The notes: a model not told the origin generated them from the letters alone. Positions 8,312 to 16,551 are shown, counted from the stretch's first letter. The stretch: 64,000 nucleotides of DNA from Cellulomonas sp. Root930 (GCA_001429255.1 LMJI01000001.1:3380266-3444265), one strand, 5' to 3'. Made by a program: numbers and translations.

Positions 8312-8950
8312 GTGCACGGCACGCGGACGTCGTCCGTCATCTGGCGGCGACAGGTGGAGGCGCTGGAGCGCTCGGGTCACCCGACCGTCGCGCTGGACCT
8401 GCCCGGGCACGGGCTGCGGGCGCACGAGCGCTTCAGCCTCGTGGGCGCACTGGCCGCCATCGACGACGCCGTGGACTCCTGCCCCGAGCCGCCCCTGCTG
8501 GTGGGGCTGTCCCTCGGCGGCTACACGAGCCTGGCGTACGCGCGCCAGCACGGGGAGAAGGTCGCGGGCGTCGTCCTGGCGGGCTGCTCGACGGAGATCA
8601 AGGGCAAGCCCCTGCGCGCGTACCGGCGCGCCTCCGGCATGGTCACGCGTGCGCTGCGGATGGGCGGTCCCGACTGGCACGTGGTGACGGACATGCTCAC
8701 GGAGCTCGCCGGGTACTCCCCGCTGGCCGACCTTCGTCGCACCGCCGTGCCGGTCTGGCTGGTCAACGGGCGCCGCGACCCGCTGCGGCTCGACGAGCGC
8801 CGGTACCTCGACGCGCGTCCGGGTACCCGGCTCACCGTCGTCCCGAACGCCGGCCACGACGTCAACTCGCACGCGCCCGTCGCGTTCAACCGCATCCTGC
8901 TCGACGCGCTGCACGAGCTGCGCAACCGCGGCGGTCTCGCGATCGCCTGA
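8312..8950 (+). CDS. Alpha/beta-fold hydrolase (true N-terminus probably begins at 8288)
   Basis: Serine hydrolase of the alpha/beta fold. The nucleophile elbow is GLSLGG near residue 65, the acid is probably Asp in NGRRDP near 150, and the base is His in NAGHDVNSH near 176. The oxyanion segment VHGTR sits at the very N-terminus. The first canonical start (GTG 8312) cuts into strand beta-1, whereas translation from ATC 8288 would give IHRRPIVLVHG, the expected beginning, and a GAGGAG ribosome site (8276-8281) is six bases before that ATC. There is no ATG, GTG or TTG further upstream in frame. Either a rare ATC start or a sequencing error at the start codon explains this. Substrate unknown. 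Confidence 0.8.
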   Translation: MHGTRTSSVIWRRQVEALERSGHPTVALDLPGHGLRAHERFSLVGALAAIDDAVDSCPEPPLLVGLSLGGYTSLAYARQHGEKVAGVVLAGCSTEIKGKPLRAYRRASGMVTRALRMGGPDWHVVTDMLTELAGYSPLADLRRTAVPVWLVNGRRDPLRLDERRYLDARPGTRLTVVPNAGHDVNSHAPVAFNRILLDALHELRNRGGLAIA

Positions 8951-8996
8951 GCGCGCGCGGCGCACCGAGGCGCCCACCGCCAGGCACAGTAGGGGT

Positions 8997-10349
8997 GTGG
9001 ACCCCGCGCAGCTCGCCGACGCCTCGCGGCTGCGGACCCGCGCCACCGTGCTGCACGCCGACGCGGACTCGTTCTTCGCGGCGGTCGAGCAGCGCGACAA
9101 GCCGTCGCTGCGCGGCCGCCCGGTGCTCGTCGGCGGCACCGGACCGCGCGGTGTGGTCTCCACGGCGTCCTACGAAGCGCGCCGGTCGGGGGCCCGCTCC
9201 GCGATGTCGATGAGCCGGGCGCGCCGGCTCAGCCCGGCCGCCGCGGTCCTCTTCCCCCGGTTCGAGGCGTACTCGGCGTACTCGCGGATCATCATGGCCG
9301 CGCTGGGCACGCTGTCCGAGCTGGTCGAGCCGCTGAGCATCGACGAGGCGTTCGTGGACCTGGAGGCGGGACCGTTCGCCGACGACCCCGCCGGCGCGGC
9401 CGCCGACGTCCGCGCCCGGATCCACGAGCGCACCGGCCTCGCGGTCTCGATCGGCATCGGCCGGACCAAGCTGATCGCCAAGCTCGCGTCCGACGCCGGC
9501 AAGCCGGACGGACTGCTGGTGGTCGAGCCGGCCGACGAGGACGACTTCCTCCTGCCCCTGCCCGTGCGCGCGATACCCGGCATCGGACCGGCGACGGCGG
9601 CGGCGCTCGAGCGGCTGGACGTCCGCACGGTGGCCGACCTGCGCCGACAGGAGCTCGACGTGCTCACGATGACCGTCGGCGAGTCGTCCGGGGTCAACCT
9701 CTTCCGGCTGGCCCGCGGCATCGACCTGCGTCCCGTCGCACCGGGTGGCGAGCGCAAGTCGGTCGGTGCGGAGCGCACGTTCGCGGAGGACATCTTCGGT
9801 GCCGACCTGATCGCCGCGGCGATCGACCGGGTGGCTGACGAGGCGCTGCGGCGCCTGACCGCGCACGGCGGCGGCGCGCGGACCGTCGTCGCGAAGGTCC
9901 GGTTCGCCGACTTCACCACCCTGACCCGCTCGGTCACGCTCCCCCAGCCCTCCGCCGAGCCCGCCGAGCTCCGGGCGGCCGCCCACCAGGCCGCGCGCGC
10001 GGCAGGCATCAGCGACTCCGTGCGGCTGCTCGGGGTGTCGTTCCACAACCTGTCCGCGCACGCGCAGCTCACCCTGCCGTGGGGCAACGACGAGCCGGCG
10101 CCGCCCGTCGACGACGACCTCGACGACACACCCGCGACCCTCGGCCTGCTCACGGAGGAGAACGCGCGGCCCGGCCTGGACGTGGAGCACCCGAGCCTCG
10201 GCCGCGGCTGGGTGGTGCACGTCCGCGGTCGGCAGGCCACCGTCCGGTTCGAGAGCGTGGACACGCCCCCGGCGCGATCCCAGGTGGTCGACCTCGACAC
10301 CGACCCGCTGCAGCTCGTGCCGCCGCTCACCCCGGGGGAGATCGCCTGA
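8997..10349 (+). CDS. dinB: DNA polymerase IV (Y family) with a C-terminal Tudor-like extension
   Basis: Error-prone translesion polymerase. 450 residues; the family norm is 350-420. The catalytic core starts with VLHADADSFFAAVEQ (residues 18-32, metal-binding Asp), then the YEARRSGARSAMS fingers and SIDEAFVDLE (114-123, Asp-Glu catalytic pair). The helix-hairpin-helix thumb is IPGIGPATAAAL, followed by the little finger. QLTLPW (357-362) is a sliding-clamp binding motif, normally at the C-terminus, but about 85 residues follow it, including VEHPSLGRGWVVHVRGR, which resembles the UvrD/PcrA C-terminal Tudor-like domain. GTG 8997 is used; no Shine-Dalgarno sequence or LexA box precedes it. The catalytic residues that ImuB lacks are intact here. 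Confidence 0.94.
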   Translation: MDPAQLADASRLRTRATVLHADADSFFAAVEQRDKPSLRGRPVLVGGTGPRGVVSTASYEARRSGARSAMSMSRARRLSPAAAVLFPRFEAYSAYSRIIMAALGTLSELVEPLSIDEAFVDLEAGPFADDPAGAAADVRARIHERTGLAVSIGIGRTKLIAKLASDAGKPDGLLVVEPADEDDFLLPLPVRAIPGIGPATAAALERLDVRTVADLRRQELDVLTMTVGESSGVNLFRLARGIDLRPVAPGGERKSVGAERTFAEDIFGADLIAAAIDRVADEALRRLTAHGGGARTVVAKVRFADFTTLTRSVTLPQPSAEPAELRAAAHQAARAAGISDSVRLLGVSFHNLSAHAQLTLPWGNDEPAPPVDDDLDDTPATLGLLTEENARPGLDVEHPSLGRGWVVHVRGRQATVRFESVDTPPARSQVVDLDTDPLQLVPPLTPGEIA

Positions 10350-10507
10350 TCCGCCGCGCCCACGCGGCCGTGGGCCGTTGGTCACTGGTTCAGGGCGCGG
10401 CGCCCTCGGACGATGGCTGTGTCCCTGTCAGCCGGTCGCCGGACGTCCGCGCCCTCGGGACCTCGGGCGACGGCGCCCGAGTCGTCGCGACGAGCGGGAG
10501 AGCAGAC

Positions 10508-10951
10508 GTGTCAGGCAGCAAGGCGCAAACCAGGCCCGGGCACGTCGAGATCGAGAGCGCGCACGGCAGGGTGGCCGCGTACGCACGGCACCCGAACGGC
10601 GGCGGGCTGGTCGAGGTCACGGCACGCGTGCACGTCGGCGCCACCGTGCACGAGTCCGCGTACGTCGAGGCCGGTGCGGTGGTCGGCGACGGCACCCACA
10701 TCGGCGCCAGCAGCTGGATCGACTCGGACGTGATGATCGGCGCGCGGGTGCACATCGGCCGGAACGTCCACCTCGGCGCCGGGTCGCGCGTCGCCGACGG
10801 GGCGCAGATCAACGCCGGGGCCCGCATCGGGGAGGCCGCCGTCGTCGCCACCCGCGCGCGGGTCAGCACCGACACGGTGGTCCCGCACGGTGCGGTCGTG
10901 CTCGGGCCCGCCCGCCGGTCGCCGCGCTCGGACTTCGGGACCGCCGCCTAG
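10508..10951 (+). CDS. Left-handed beta-helix (hexapeptide repeat) protein
   Basis: 147-residue protein. The middle (about residues 36-125) consists of hexapeptide repeats such as VHVGAT, AVVGDG, THIGAS, VMIGAR, VHIGRN, VHLGAG and ARIGEA, which form a left-handed beta-helix. The repeats resemble those of UDP-N-acetylglucosamine or UDP-3-O-acyl-glucosamine acyltransferases, but no recognisable acyltransferase catalytic domain is attached and the protein is shorter than those enzymes. It may be a trimeric acetyltransferase-like or gamma-carbonic-anhydrase-like scaffold; the three His ligands of the latter are not evident. The GTG at 10508 follows GGGAG by seven bases. It is 158 bases downstream of dinB on the same strand; no functional link is evident. 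Confidence 0.7.
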   Translation: MSGSKAQTRPGHVEIESAHGRVAAYARHPNGGGLVEVTARVHVGATVHESAYVEAGAVVGDGTHIGASSWIDSDVMIGARVHIGRNVHLGAGSRVADGAQINAGARIGEAAVVATRARVSTDTVVPHGAVVLGPARRSPRSDFGTAA

Positions 10952-10987
10952 TCCCACGCCGGACGGGCCGGTCTACGCTGGGCGGGC

Positions 10988-11671
10988 ATGAGCTTCCTCT
11001 ACGAGGAGCGCACCTCGCCGTCCCGCTTCGTCGACGTCGTCTGGCACACGCTCGACACCACCGACGGCACCTACCTGGCGTCCGCGGACGCGCGCTGGGA
11101 CCTGATCTTCACCGTCACGGGCCACTGCAACCGCGTCCTGCTCAGCGGCCCGTCGTCGCAGCCGACCGTCGTCCACTACACCGCGGGCAACCGGAACCTC
11201 GGCATCCGCTTCGCCGCAGGCGCCTATTTCACGCACGTCCCCGTCGAGGCGATGCGCGACCGCACCGTCACGCTCCCGATGCCCTCCCCCGCGAGCTTCG
11301 ACCTCGGCGGGTCGCACTGGCCGTTCCCGGGGACCGACGACGACCGCGTCGACGCCCTCCTCGAGTCGCTGGCCGGCCGGGGCCTCCTGGCGCTCGACGA
11401 CGTCGTGGGCTCGGCTCTGGCCGGCCGTCCGGTCCCGCTGTCCACCCGCAGCGTCGAGAGACACTTCACGCATGCCACCGGGATGAGCCCGCGGCGCGTC
11501 CGGCAGATCGCCCGGGCACGCGAGGCGGTCGGACGGCTCCAGCACGGCACCGGCATCGCGGACGTGGCGCACGCCCTCGGCTACGCCGACCAGTCGCATC
11601 TCACGCGCGACCTCAAGCGGCTCACCGGGTACACCCCCGCGCAGTCCCAGGACCGCGACGAGCCCGTCTGA
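10988..11671 (+). CDS. AraC-family helix-turn-helix regulator
   Basis: 227 residues. The N-terminal about 130 residues are a cupin-like sensing domain (WDLIFTVTG, YTAGNRNLGIRF). The C-terminal AraC/XylS DNA-binding domain runs over residues 150-220, with STRSVERHFTHATGMSPRRVRQIARAREAV (first helix-turn-helix) and IADVAHALGYADQSHLTRDLKRLTGYTPAQ (second, the family signature). A TACGCT hexamer ends eight bases before the ATG, allowing a very short leader. The next gene downstream (epoxide hydrolase) is the likely target, by position only. The ligand is unknown. Confidence 0.86.
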   Translation: MSFLYEERTSPSRFVDVVWHTLDTTDGTYLASADARWDLIFTVTGHCNRVLLSGPSSQPTVVHYTAGNRNLGIRFAAGAYFTHVPVEAMRDRTVTLPMPSPASFDLGGSHWPFPGTDDDRVDALLESLAGRGLLALDDVVGSALAGRPVPLSTRSVERHFTHATGMSPRRVRQIARAREAVGRLQHGTGIADVAHALGYADQSHLTRDLKRLTGYTPAQSQDRDEPV

Positions 11672-11755
11672 ATGTCGCCCTGGTTCAAGACACGGCGCGC
11701 GGCGCGTGGCTGACTCTCCAGGTCGGACACCAGCCCGAGGGAGAGGACGCACGCC

Positions 11756-12886
11756 GTGGACATCCGACCGTACGAGATCGCCATCCCCGCCGCCGAGGTC
11801 GACGACCTGACCGAGCGGCTGGCCCGCACCCGGTGGCCCGCCGCCCTCACCTCCGGGTGGGAGCGTGGCACCCCCGTGCCCTACGCGCAGCGCCTCACCG
11901 AGCGCTGGCGGACCTTCGAGTGGCGTGCCCAGGAGGAGCGGCTCAACCGCCTGCCGCAGTTCCTCGCCGACGTCGACGGGCAGCCCGTCCACGGGCTGCA
12001 CGTGCGGTCGAGCCGGGACGGCGCCACCCCGCTGCTCCTCTGCCACGGCTACCCGGCGTCGTTCGTCGAGTTCGCCACGCTGGCACCCGCCCTCGCCGAA
12101 CCCGAGGACGGTGGACCCGCGTTCCACGTCGTCGCGCCCTCGATCCCCGGGTTCGGCTTCTCGACCCCGCTCACCGGCCACGGGTGGGACCTCACCCGGA
12201 CCGCCTCGGCGTTCGACCGGGTGATGGTCGGGCTCGGCTACGAGCGGTACACCGTCTTCGGCGGCGACGTCGGCGCCGGCATCAGCGAGCAGCTCTGCCT
12301 CGACGCGGGTGACCGCGTCATCGCCTCGCTCGTCGCCACCGATCCCGGCGCGATCGCGACCGCCTACACCCCGCCGACCGACCACCTGACCCCCGAGGAG
12401 AGGGAGCGGCACGAGGCACTCAAGGCCGCGCGCGCCGAGGACTTCGGCTACCTCCAGGTCCAGACGACCCGGCCGCTGAGCGTCGCCTACGGGCTCACGG
12501 ACTCGCCGGTCATGCAGCTGACGTGGATCGCGGAGAAGTTCCAGGAGTGGACCGACCCGTCGCGCGAGCTGCCCGAGGACGCCGTGGACCTGGACGACCT
12601 GCTCACCCTGGTGAGCGTGGCGTGGTTCGGCCGGGGCGGGGACGGCGGCGCGAACCTGCTGTACGAGGCGGCGCACTCCCCGATGGCCTGGGCCCGCACG
12701 CACGACCGCCCGCAGGGCATGGTGGCGTTCGGTGAGGAGCCGCTGATGCGCCGCATCCTCGACCCGCACGGGCACCTCGCCTTCTGGGCCGAGCATCCGC
12801 GGGGCGGTCACTTCCCCGCGATGGAGCGCCCGCAGGAGCTCGCCGGGGACATCCGGGCGTTCCTCGCGTCGGTCCCGGTGGGCTGA
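11756..12886 (+). CDS. Epoxide hydrolase family protein (EHN domain plus alpha/beta hydrolase)
   Basis: 376 residues. The N-terminal EHN domain (residues 3-108: IRPYEIAIPAAEVDDLTERLARTRWP...) caps an alpha/beta hydrolase core. The oxyanion region is HGYPASFVEF near residue 100, the nucleophile is Asp in GGDVGAG near 177, and the base His is in HPRGGHFPAMERPQELAGDI near the C-terminus. This is the layout of microsomal-type epoxide hydrolases, which open epoxides to diols. GTG 11756 follows a GAGAGGA-like site. It lies 84 bases after the AraC-type regulator on the same strand and may be controlled by it. Related enzymes include juvenile-hormone and styrene-oxide hydrolases; the substrate is not predictable. 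Confidence 0.88.
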   Translation: MDIRPYEIAIPAAEVDDLTERLARTRWPAALTSGWERGTPVPYAQRLTERWRTFEWRAQEERLNRLPQFLADVDGQPVHGLHVRSSRDGATPLLLCHGYPASFVEFATLAPALAEPEDGGPAFHVVAPSIPGFGFSTPLTGHGWDLTRTASAFDRVMVGLGYERYTVFGGDVGAGISEQLCLDAGDRVIASLVATDPGAIATAYTPPTDHLTPEERERHEALKAARAEDFGYLQVQTTRPLSVAYGLTDSPVMQLTWIAEKFQEWTDPSRELPEDAVDLDDLLTLVSVAWFGRGGDGGANLLYEAAHSPMAWARTHDRPQGMVAFGEEPLMRRILDPHGHLAFWAEHPRGGHFPAMERPQELAGDIRAFLASVPVG

Positions 12887-12929
12887 GGGTCTGTCCGGAT
12901 GTGGGTGGTGTGCGGTCTGATCGTGTCGG

Positions 12930-12949
12930 GCGGTCGCGTGGGCGACCGC
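12930..12949. other. Compact 8-bp hairpin between the epoxide hydrolase and reductase genes
   Basis: GCGGTCGC and GCGACCGC arms separated by the tetraloop GTGG. No T-run follows on either strand. It could slow transcription after the epoxide hydrolase gene or sit in the leader of the reductase gene, whose ATG is 22 bases downstream. Confidence 0.3.
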
Positions 12950-12971
12950 GGACGACCCAGGAGGACGCACC

Positions 12972-13583
12972 ATGGCGACGATCGTCTCGACCCTGTTCAT
13001 CTCGCTCGACGGCGTCGCCGAGATCGACCCGGCGTGGCACTTCCCCTACTTCGACGAGAACATGGGCGCCGCGGTCGGCGAGGACTACGAGGACGTGGAC
13101 GTGCTGCTGCTCGGGCGCGTCACGTACGACAGCTTCGCGGGCGCCTGGCCGGAACGGGAGACCGCCGGCGGCCAGGACGCCACGTTCGCCGCGCAGCTCG
13201 GTGACGTCCGCAAGGTGGTGGCGACGCGCGGTGCGCAGGAGCTCGGCTGGCGCAACGCCGAGGCGGCACCCGACCTCGTCGAGACCGTGACCGCGCTGAA
13301 GGCCGACGCCGGCATCGGGAAGATCCTGGTCGCCGGGTCGATCTCCGTGGTCCGCCAGCTGCTCGCCGCCGGACTCCTCGACGAGCTGCGCCTGCTGGTG
13401 CACCCGGTCGCCGCCCGCACCGGCGAACGGCTGTTCGACGACGGCGAGCCCATCTACCCGCTGCGGCTGCTGCGCTCCGACGTCTTCCCCACGGGCGTCG
13501 TCCGGCTCGTCTACGCGCCGAGCCAGCTGCCGGGGACCCAGGGGTACGACGACGTCACGGACAAGGTGCCCGGTGCCGCCTGA
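12972..13583 (+). CDS. Dihydrofolate reductase / RibD C-terminal domain family protein
   Basis: 203 residues, the usual length of these stand-alone RibD_C reductases, which bind NADPH in a DHFR-like fold. It begins with STLFISLDGVAE, the family start, followed by LLLGRVTYDSFAGAWP and a GKILVAGSISVVRQLLAAGLLDELRLLVHPV segment that carries the cofactor loop and dimer strand. True DHFR substrate residues are not evident, so folate reduction is unlikely. Members are common in actinobacteria with unknown substrates. The ATG at 12972 has AGGAGGA eight bases upstream. Its last 11 bases overlap the AlkZ-like glycosylase gene, so the two are probably translationally coupled. Confidence 0.85.
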   Translation: MATIVSTLFISLDGVAEIDPAWHFPYFDENMGAAVGEDYEDVDVLLLGRVTYDSFAGAWPERETAGGQDATFAAQLGDVRKVVATRGAQELGWRNAEAAPDLVETVTALKADAGIGKILVAGSISVVRQLLAAGLLDELRLLVHPVAARTGERLFDDGEPIYPLRLLRSDVFPTGVVRLVYAPSQLPGTQGYDDVTDKVPGAA

Positions 13584-14679
13584 CCGGGTGACGTGGCCCC
13601 AGGCGCTCGCCTGGCGGATGCGGCGACAGCTGCTGGACCCGGTCGGCGACGCGTCGGCCGCCGACGTGGTCCGGACGCTGGGAGCCGTCCCCGCGCAGAC
13701 CGACGCCACGACGGAGCTGGCGATCGGCGCCCGGCAGCGCAGTCCGCGGCCGGGCGAGCTGGTCCACGCGATCGCCGAGGGGGCGCTCGTCCGCACCTTC
13801 GCGTTCCGCGGCGCGGTCCATGTGGCGACGCCCGAGGACGCAGGCGTGTACCTCGCGCTGCGCGCCTCCAGCCGGATGTGGGAGCTGCCCAGCTGGCGGA
13901 CCTACTACGGGCTCGCCCCGTCGGACTGGCCCGCGTTCCGGCAGGCGGCGCGCGACGCCCTCGCCGACGGCCCGCTGACACCGACGGCCCTCGGCGCCAC
14001 CCTCACCGCCGAACCCGCGTTCCACCACCTGGAGACGGTGTTCGCCGACAACCCGTGGTCGCTGCTCAAGGCGCTCGCCTGGCAGGGCGACCTCTGCTTC
14101 GGCCCGTCACGCGACGGCCAGGCGACGCTCCAGCGGCTGGACGCGAACCCCCGCTGGGCCGGTCTCGTGGACGTCGACGACGCCGGCCCGCGGGCGGTCG
14201 AGTCCTACGTCAGGGCGTACGGTCCGACGACCCCCGCGCACCTGCAGTACTGGCTCGGTGAAGGGCTGGGCGTCCGGCGCGGGCACCTCCGGACCTGGAT
14301 CACCGGTCTCGGGGACCGCCTCGCCGCCGTCGAGGTGGAGGGCGAACCGGCCCTCGTCCTGCGGGAGGACCTCGAGGAGGTGGCGGCGGCCCGGCCGACG
14401 ACGGCCGTCCGGCTGCTCCCGCGGTACGACCAGTGGGTGCTCGGACCCGGCACCGCCGATCCGCACGTCGTGCCGCCCACCGAGCGCGCGGCGATCAGCC
14501 GGGGCGCGAACATCGCGGTGGTCGGCGGCGTCGTGCGCGGGACGTGGTCCCAGACGGGCGACGAGGTGCAGGTGACCTGGTTCGACGCCGAGCCCGCGCG
14601 TGCGCAGGTCGAGGACGAGGTCGAGCGGCTGGCGACGACCCTCGCCACACCGCTGCGTCTGGCCGCCACGCCGCGTTGA
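13573..14679 (+). CDS. Winged-helix DNA glycosylase, AlkZ-like (HTH_42/YcaQ superfamily)
   Basis: 368-residue protein of the family that includes Streptomyces AlkZ and E. coli YcaQ, DNA glycosylases for bulky or crosslinking N-alkyl adducts. Tandem winged-helix domains occupy the N-terminal two thirds. The segment VPAQTDATTELAIGARQR near residue 38 contains a Gln-x-Asp, the position of the catalytic motif described for AlkZ (YcaQ has Gln-x-Gln). Conserved FAFRGAVHVATPEDAGVYLAL and the C-terminal LLPRYDQWVLGP follow. The GTG at 13573 overlaps the preceding gene; GTG 13588 is an alternative start. Whether it repairs a natural-product adduct or general damage is not known. No biosynthetic cluster is nearby. 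Confidence 0.8.
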   Translation: MPPDRVTWPQALAWRMRRQLLDPVGDASAADVVRTLGAVPAQTDATTELAIGARQRSPRPGELVHAIAEGALVRTFAFRGAVHVATPEDAGVYLALRASSRMWELPSWRTYYGLAPSDWPAFRQAARDALADGPLTPTALGATLTAEPAFHHLETVFADNPWSLLKALAWQGDLCFGPSRDGQATLQRLDANPRWAGLVDVDDAGPRAVESYVRAYGPTTPAHLQYWLGEGLGVRRGHLRTWITGLGDRLAAVEVEGEPALVLREDLEEVAAARPTTAVRLLPRYDQWVLGPGTADPHVVPPTERAAISRGANIAVVGGVVRGTWSQTGDEVQVTWFDAEPARAQVEDEVERLATTLATPLRLAATPR

Positions 14680-14795
14680 GCCACCCGGGACCGCCTCGCT
14701 GGCGCAACCGCTGGCCGCGTTGCTAGCGTCCGCGTGCCGCACAGGTGCGCGGGGGCGACCGCTGCCCATCGACTTCGACGAGTAGGGACTGCCCC

Positions 14796-16154
14796 ATGAG
14801 CATCGGATGGCGTCTGCACGGTGACGGACGGACGGTCCCGGTCGGCGAGGTCGTCGCCCCCGACGAGCGCCTGAGCTGGCCGCGGACGGTCGGCATCGGC
14901 ATGCAGCACGTCGTCGCGATGTTCGGGGCCACGTTCCTGGTCCCGCTGCTGACCGGGTTCTCCCCGGCGACGACCCTGTTCTTCTCCGCCGTCGGCACCG
15001 TGGTGTTCCTGCTCATCACGCGCAACAAGCTGCCGAGCTACCTGGGTTCCTCGTTCGCGTTCATCGCACCCATCGCCGCAGCGACCGCCACCGGCGGGCA
15101 GTCCGTGGCGCTGGGCGGCATCGTCGTGGTCGGTGTGCTGCTCGCCGCCATCGGCGCCGTGGTGCACGTCGCCGGGTCGGGGTGGATCGACACGCTCATG
15201 CCGCCCGTCGTCACGGGCACGATCGTCGCGCTCATCGGCCTGAACCTCGCCCCGGTCGCGTGGGGGACGTGCTCGCAGAGCGTCGTCGACGGGGCCATCG
15301 TCGAGACGTGCAGCAACGGCTTCCGGGCGGCGCCGATCACCGCGCTGGCCACGCTGCTCGCGATCATCCTGTGCACCGTGCTGTTCCGCGGCATCCTCGG
15401 GCGGCTCTCGATCCTGGTCGGCGTCCTGGTCGGCTACGCGGTGGCCAACCTCCGCGGCGAGGTCGACTTCTCGGGCGTGCGGGCCGCCGACTGGGTCGGG
15501 TTCCCCCAGTTCCTCGCCCCGTCGTTCGACATCGCCGTCCTCGGGCTCTTCGTCCCCGTCGTGCTGGTCCTCGTCGCCGAGAACATCGGCCACGTCAAGT
15601 CCGTCGCCGCGATGACCGGGCACGACATGGACCCGCTGGCCGGACGCGCCCTGTTCTCCGACGGCATCGCCACCACCCTGGCCGGGCTCGGCGGCGGCTC
15701 GGGGACCACCACCTACGCCGAGAACATCGGCGTCATGGCTGCCACCAAGGTGTACTCCACGGCCGCGTACTGGGTCGCCGCGGCGACGGCGCTGGTGCTC
15801 TCCCTGTCGCCGAAGTTCGGTGCGGTGGTGGCCTCGATCCCCGCCGGCGTCCTCGGCGGGGCGACCACCGTCCTCTACGGGATGATCGGCATCCTCGGCG
15901 CCCGGATCTGGGTGCAGAACCGGGTCGACTTCTCCGACCCGAAGAACCTCACGACGGCCGCAGTCGCCCTGGTCATCGGCATCGCCAACTTCACCTGGGC
16001 GCCCGGCGACCTCGTCTTCGGCGGCATCGCACTCGGCACCGCCGCCGCGCTGATCATCTACCACCTGATGCGCGTGCTGGCCGACTGGCGCGGCACCAGC
16101 CAGGAGCCCGCCTCCCCGGCCTCCGTCCCCGCGGTCGACCCGGTGGACCGGTAG
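14796..16154 (+). CDS. NCS2-family nucleobase permease (uracil/xanthine type)
   Basis: Integral membrane nucleobase:cation symporter of 452 residues with about 14 hydrophobic segments. Family markers are QHVVAMFGATFLVPLLTG near residue 37 (first half), VLVAENIGHVKSVAAMTG near 262 with the substrate-binding Glu, and GGGSGTTTYAENIGVMAATKVYS near 305 with the second Glu motif. The QH start and the AENIG pair resemble UraA-type carriers, so uracil is a reasonable but unproved substrate. The ATG at 14796 has AGGGA eight bases upstream. It stands alone, 116 bases after the glycosylase gene. No attenuator or purine riboswitch was recognised in the leader. Confidence 0.88.
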   Translation: MSIGWRLHGDGRTVPVGEVVAPDERLSWPRTVGIGMQHVVAMFGATFLVPLLTGFSPATTLFFSAVGTVVFLLITRNKLPSYLGSSFAFIAPIAAATATGGQSVALGGIVVVGVLLAAIGAVVHVAGSGWIDTLMPPVVTGTIVALIGLNLAPVAWGTCSQSVVDGAIVETCSNGFRAAPITALATLLAIILCTVLFRGILGRLSILVGVLVGYAVANLRGEVDFSGVRAADWVGFPQFLAPSFDIAVLGLFVPVVLVLVAENIGHVKSVAAMTGHDMDPLAGRALFSDGIATTLAGLGGGSGTTTYAENIGVMAATKVYSTAAYWVAAATALVLSLSPKFGAVVASIPAGVLGGATTVLYGMIGILGARIWVQNRVDFSDPKNLTTAAVALVIGIANFTWAPGDLVFGGIALGTAAALIIYHLMRVLADWRGTSQEPASPASVPAVDPVDR

Positions 16155-16306
16155 CCGCCTGCGGGTCCCCCTGCGCCGAGCCGGCAGGTCCGGATCCCAA
16201 GACGGTGGGTGACGTCGGCGGAGTCTGGTCGCATCATGGCTGCACGTCGGCAACGAGGCCGGCGTCGCACCGGTGACGACACCGGACCCGAGCTGGGCGG
16301 TCGACG

Positions 16307-16510
16307 ATGACGAACCCGCGAACGACGGCCCTCTGGGCAGCCGCTGCCCTCGCTCTCGTGCTCCTGGTCGCGCTGGTCTCGTCCAGCGAGACTCTCTGGA
16401 CGTCGTGGCCCGGCGCCGCGGTGCGCTTCGGTGGCGTCGCCGTCGTCGCGGTGGGGCTCTACACGCTGGCCGGTCGCTGGGACCGCCGCGCCCGGTCCGA
16501 ACGGGCCTGA
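16307..16510 (+). CDS. Small two-helix membrane protein, function unknown
   Basis: 67 residues with two hydrophobic segments (about residues 7-27 and 38-57) and a positively charged tail, WDRRARSERA. The basic C-terminus suggests that both ends face the cytoplasm. I do not recognise a family. It ends three bases before the terminator of tRNA-Leu on the opposite strand, so the two transcripts converge. There is only a weak ribosome site (GGGCGG); the upstream 150 bases (16155-16306) hold nothing else I can identify. Codon usage looks native. Confidence 0.5.
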   Translation: MTNPRTTALWAAAALALVLLVALVSSSETLWTSWPGAAVRFGGVAVVAVGLYTLAGRWDRRARSERA

Positions 16511-16513
16511 GAC

Positions 16514-16551
16514 GAACAAACCCCCGATCCGCGTCTCCGCAGATCAGGGGT
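16514..16551 (-). terminator. Rho-independent terminator of tRNA-Leu
   Basis: On the minus strand, an ACCCC-TGATC / GATC-GGGGGT hairpin (16520-16551) followed by TTTGTT (16519-16514), one of the few T-rich tails in the window. It lies 22 bases beyond the tRNA 3' end. Confidence 0.75.

Noticed and set aside
14205..16253. Minus-strand open frame of about 680 codons across the NCS2 permease
   Set aside because: Asp/Arg/His-rich antisense translation; the plus strand gives a permease with complete family motifs.
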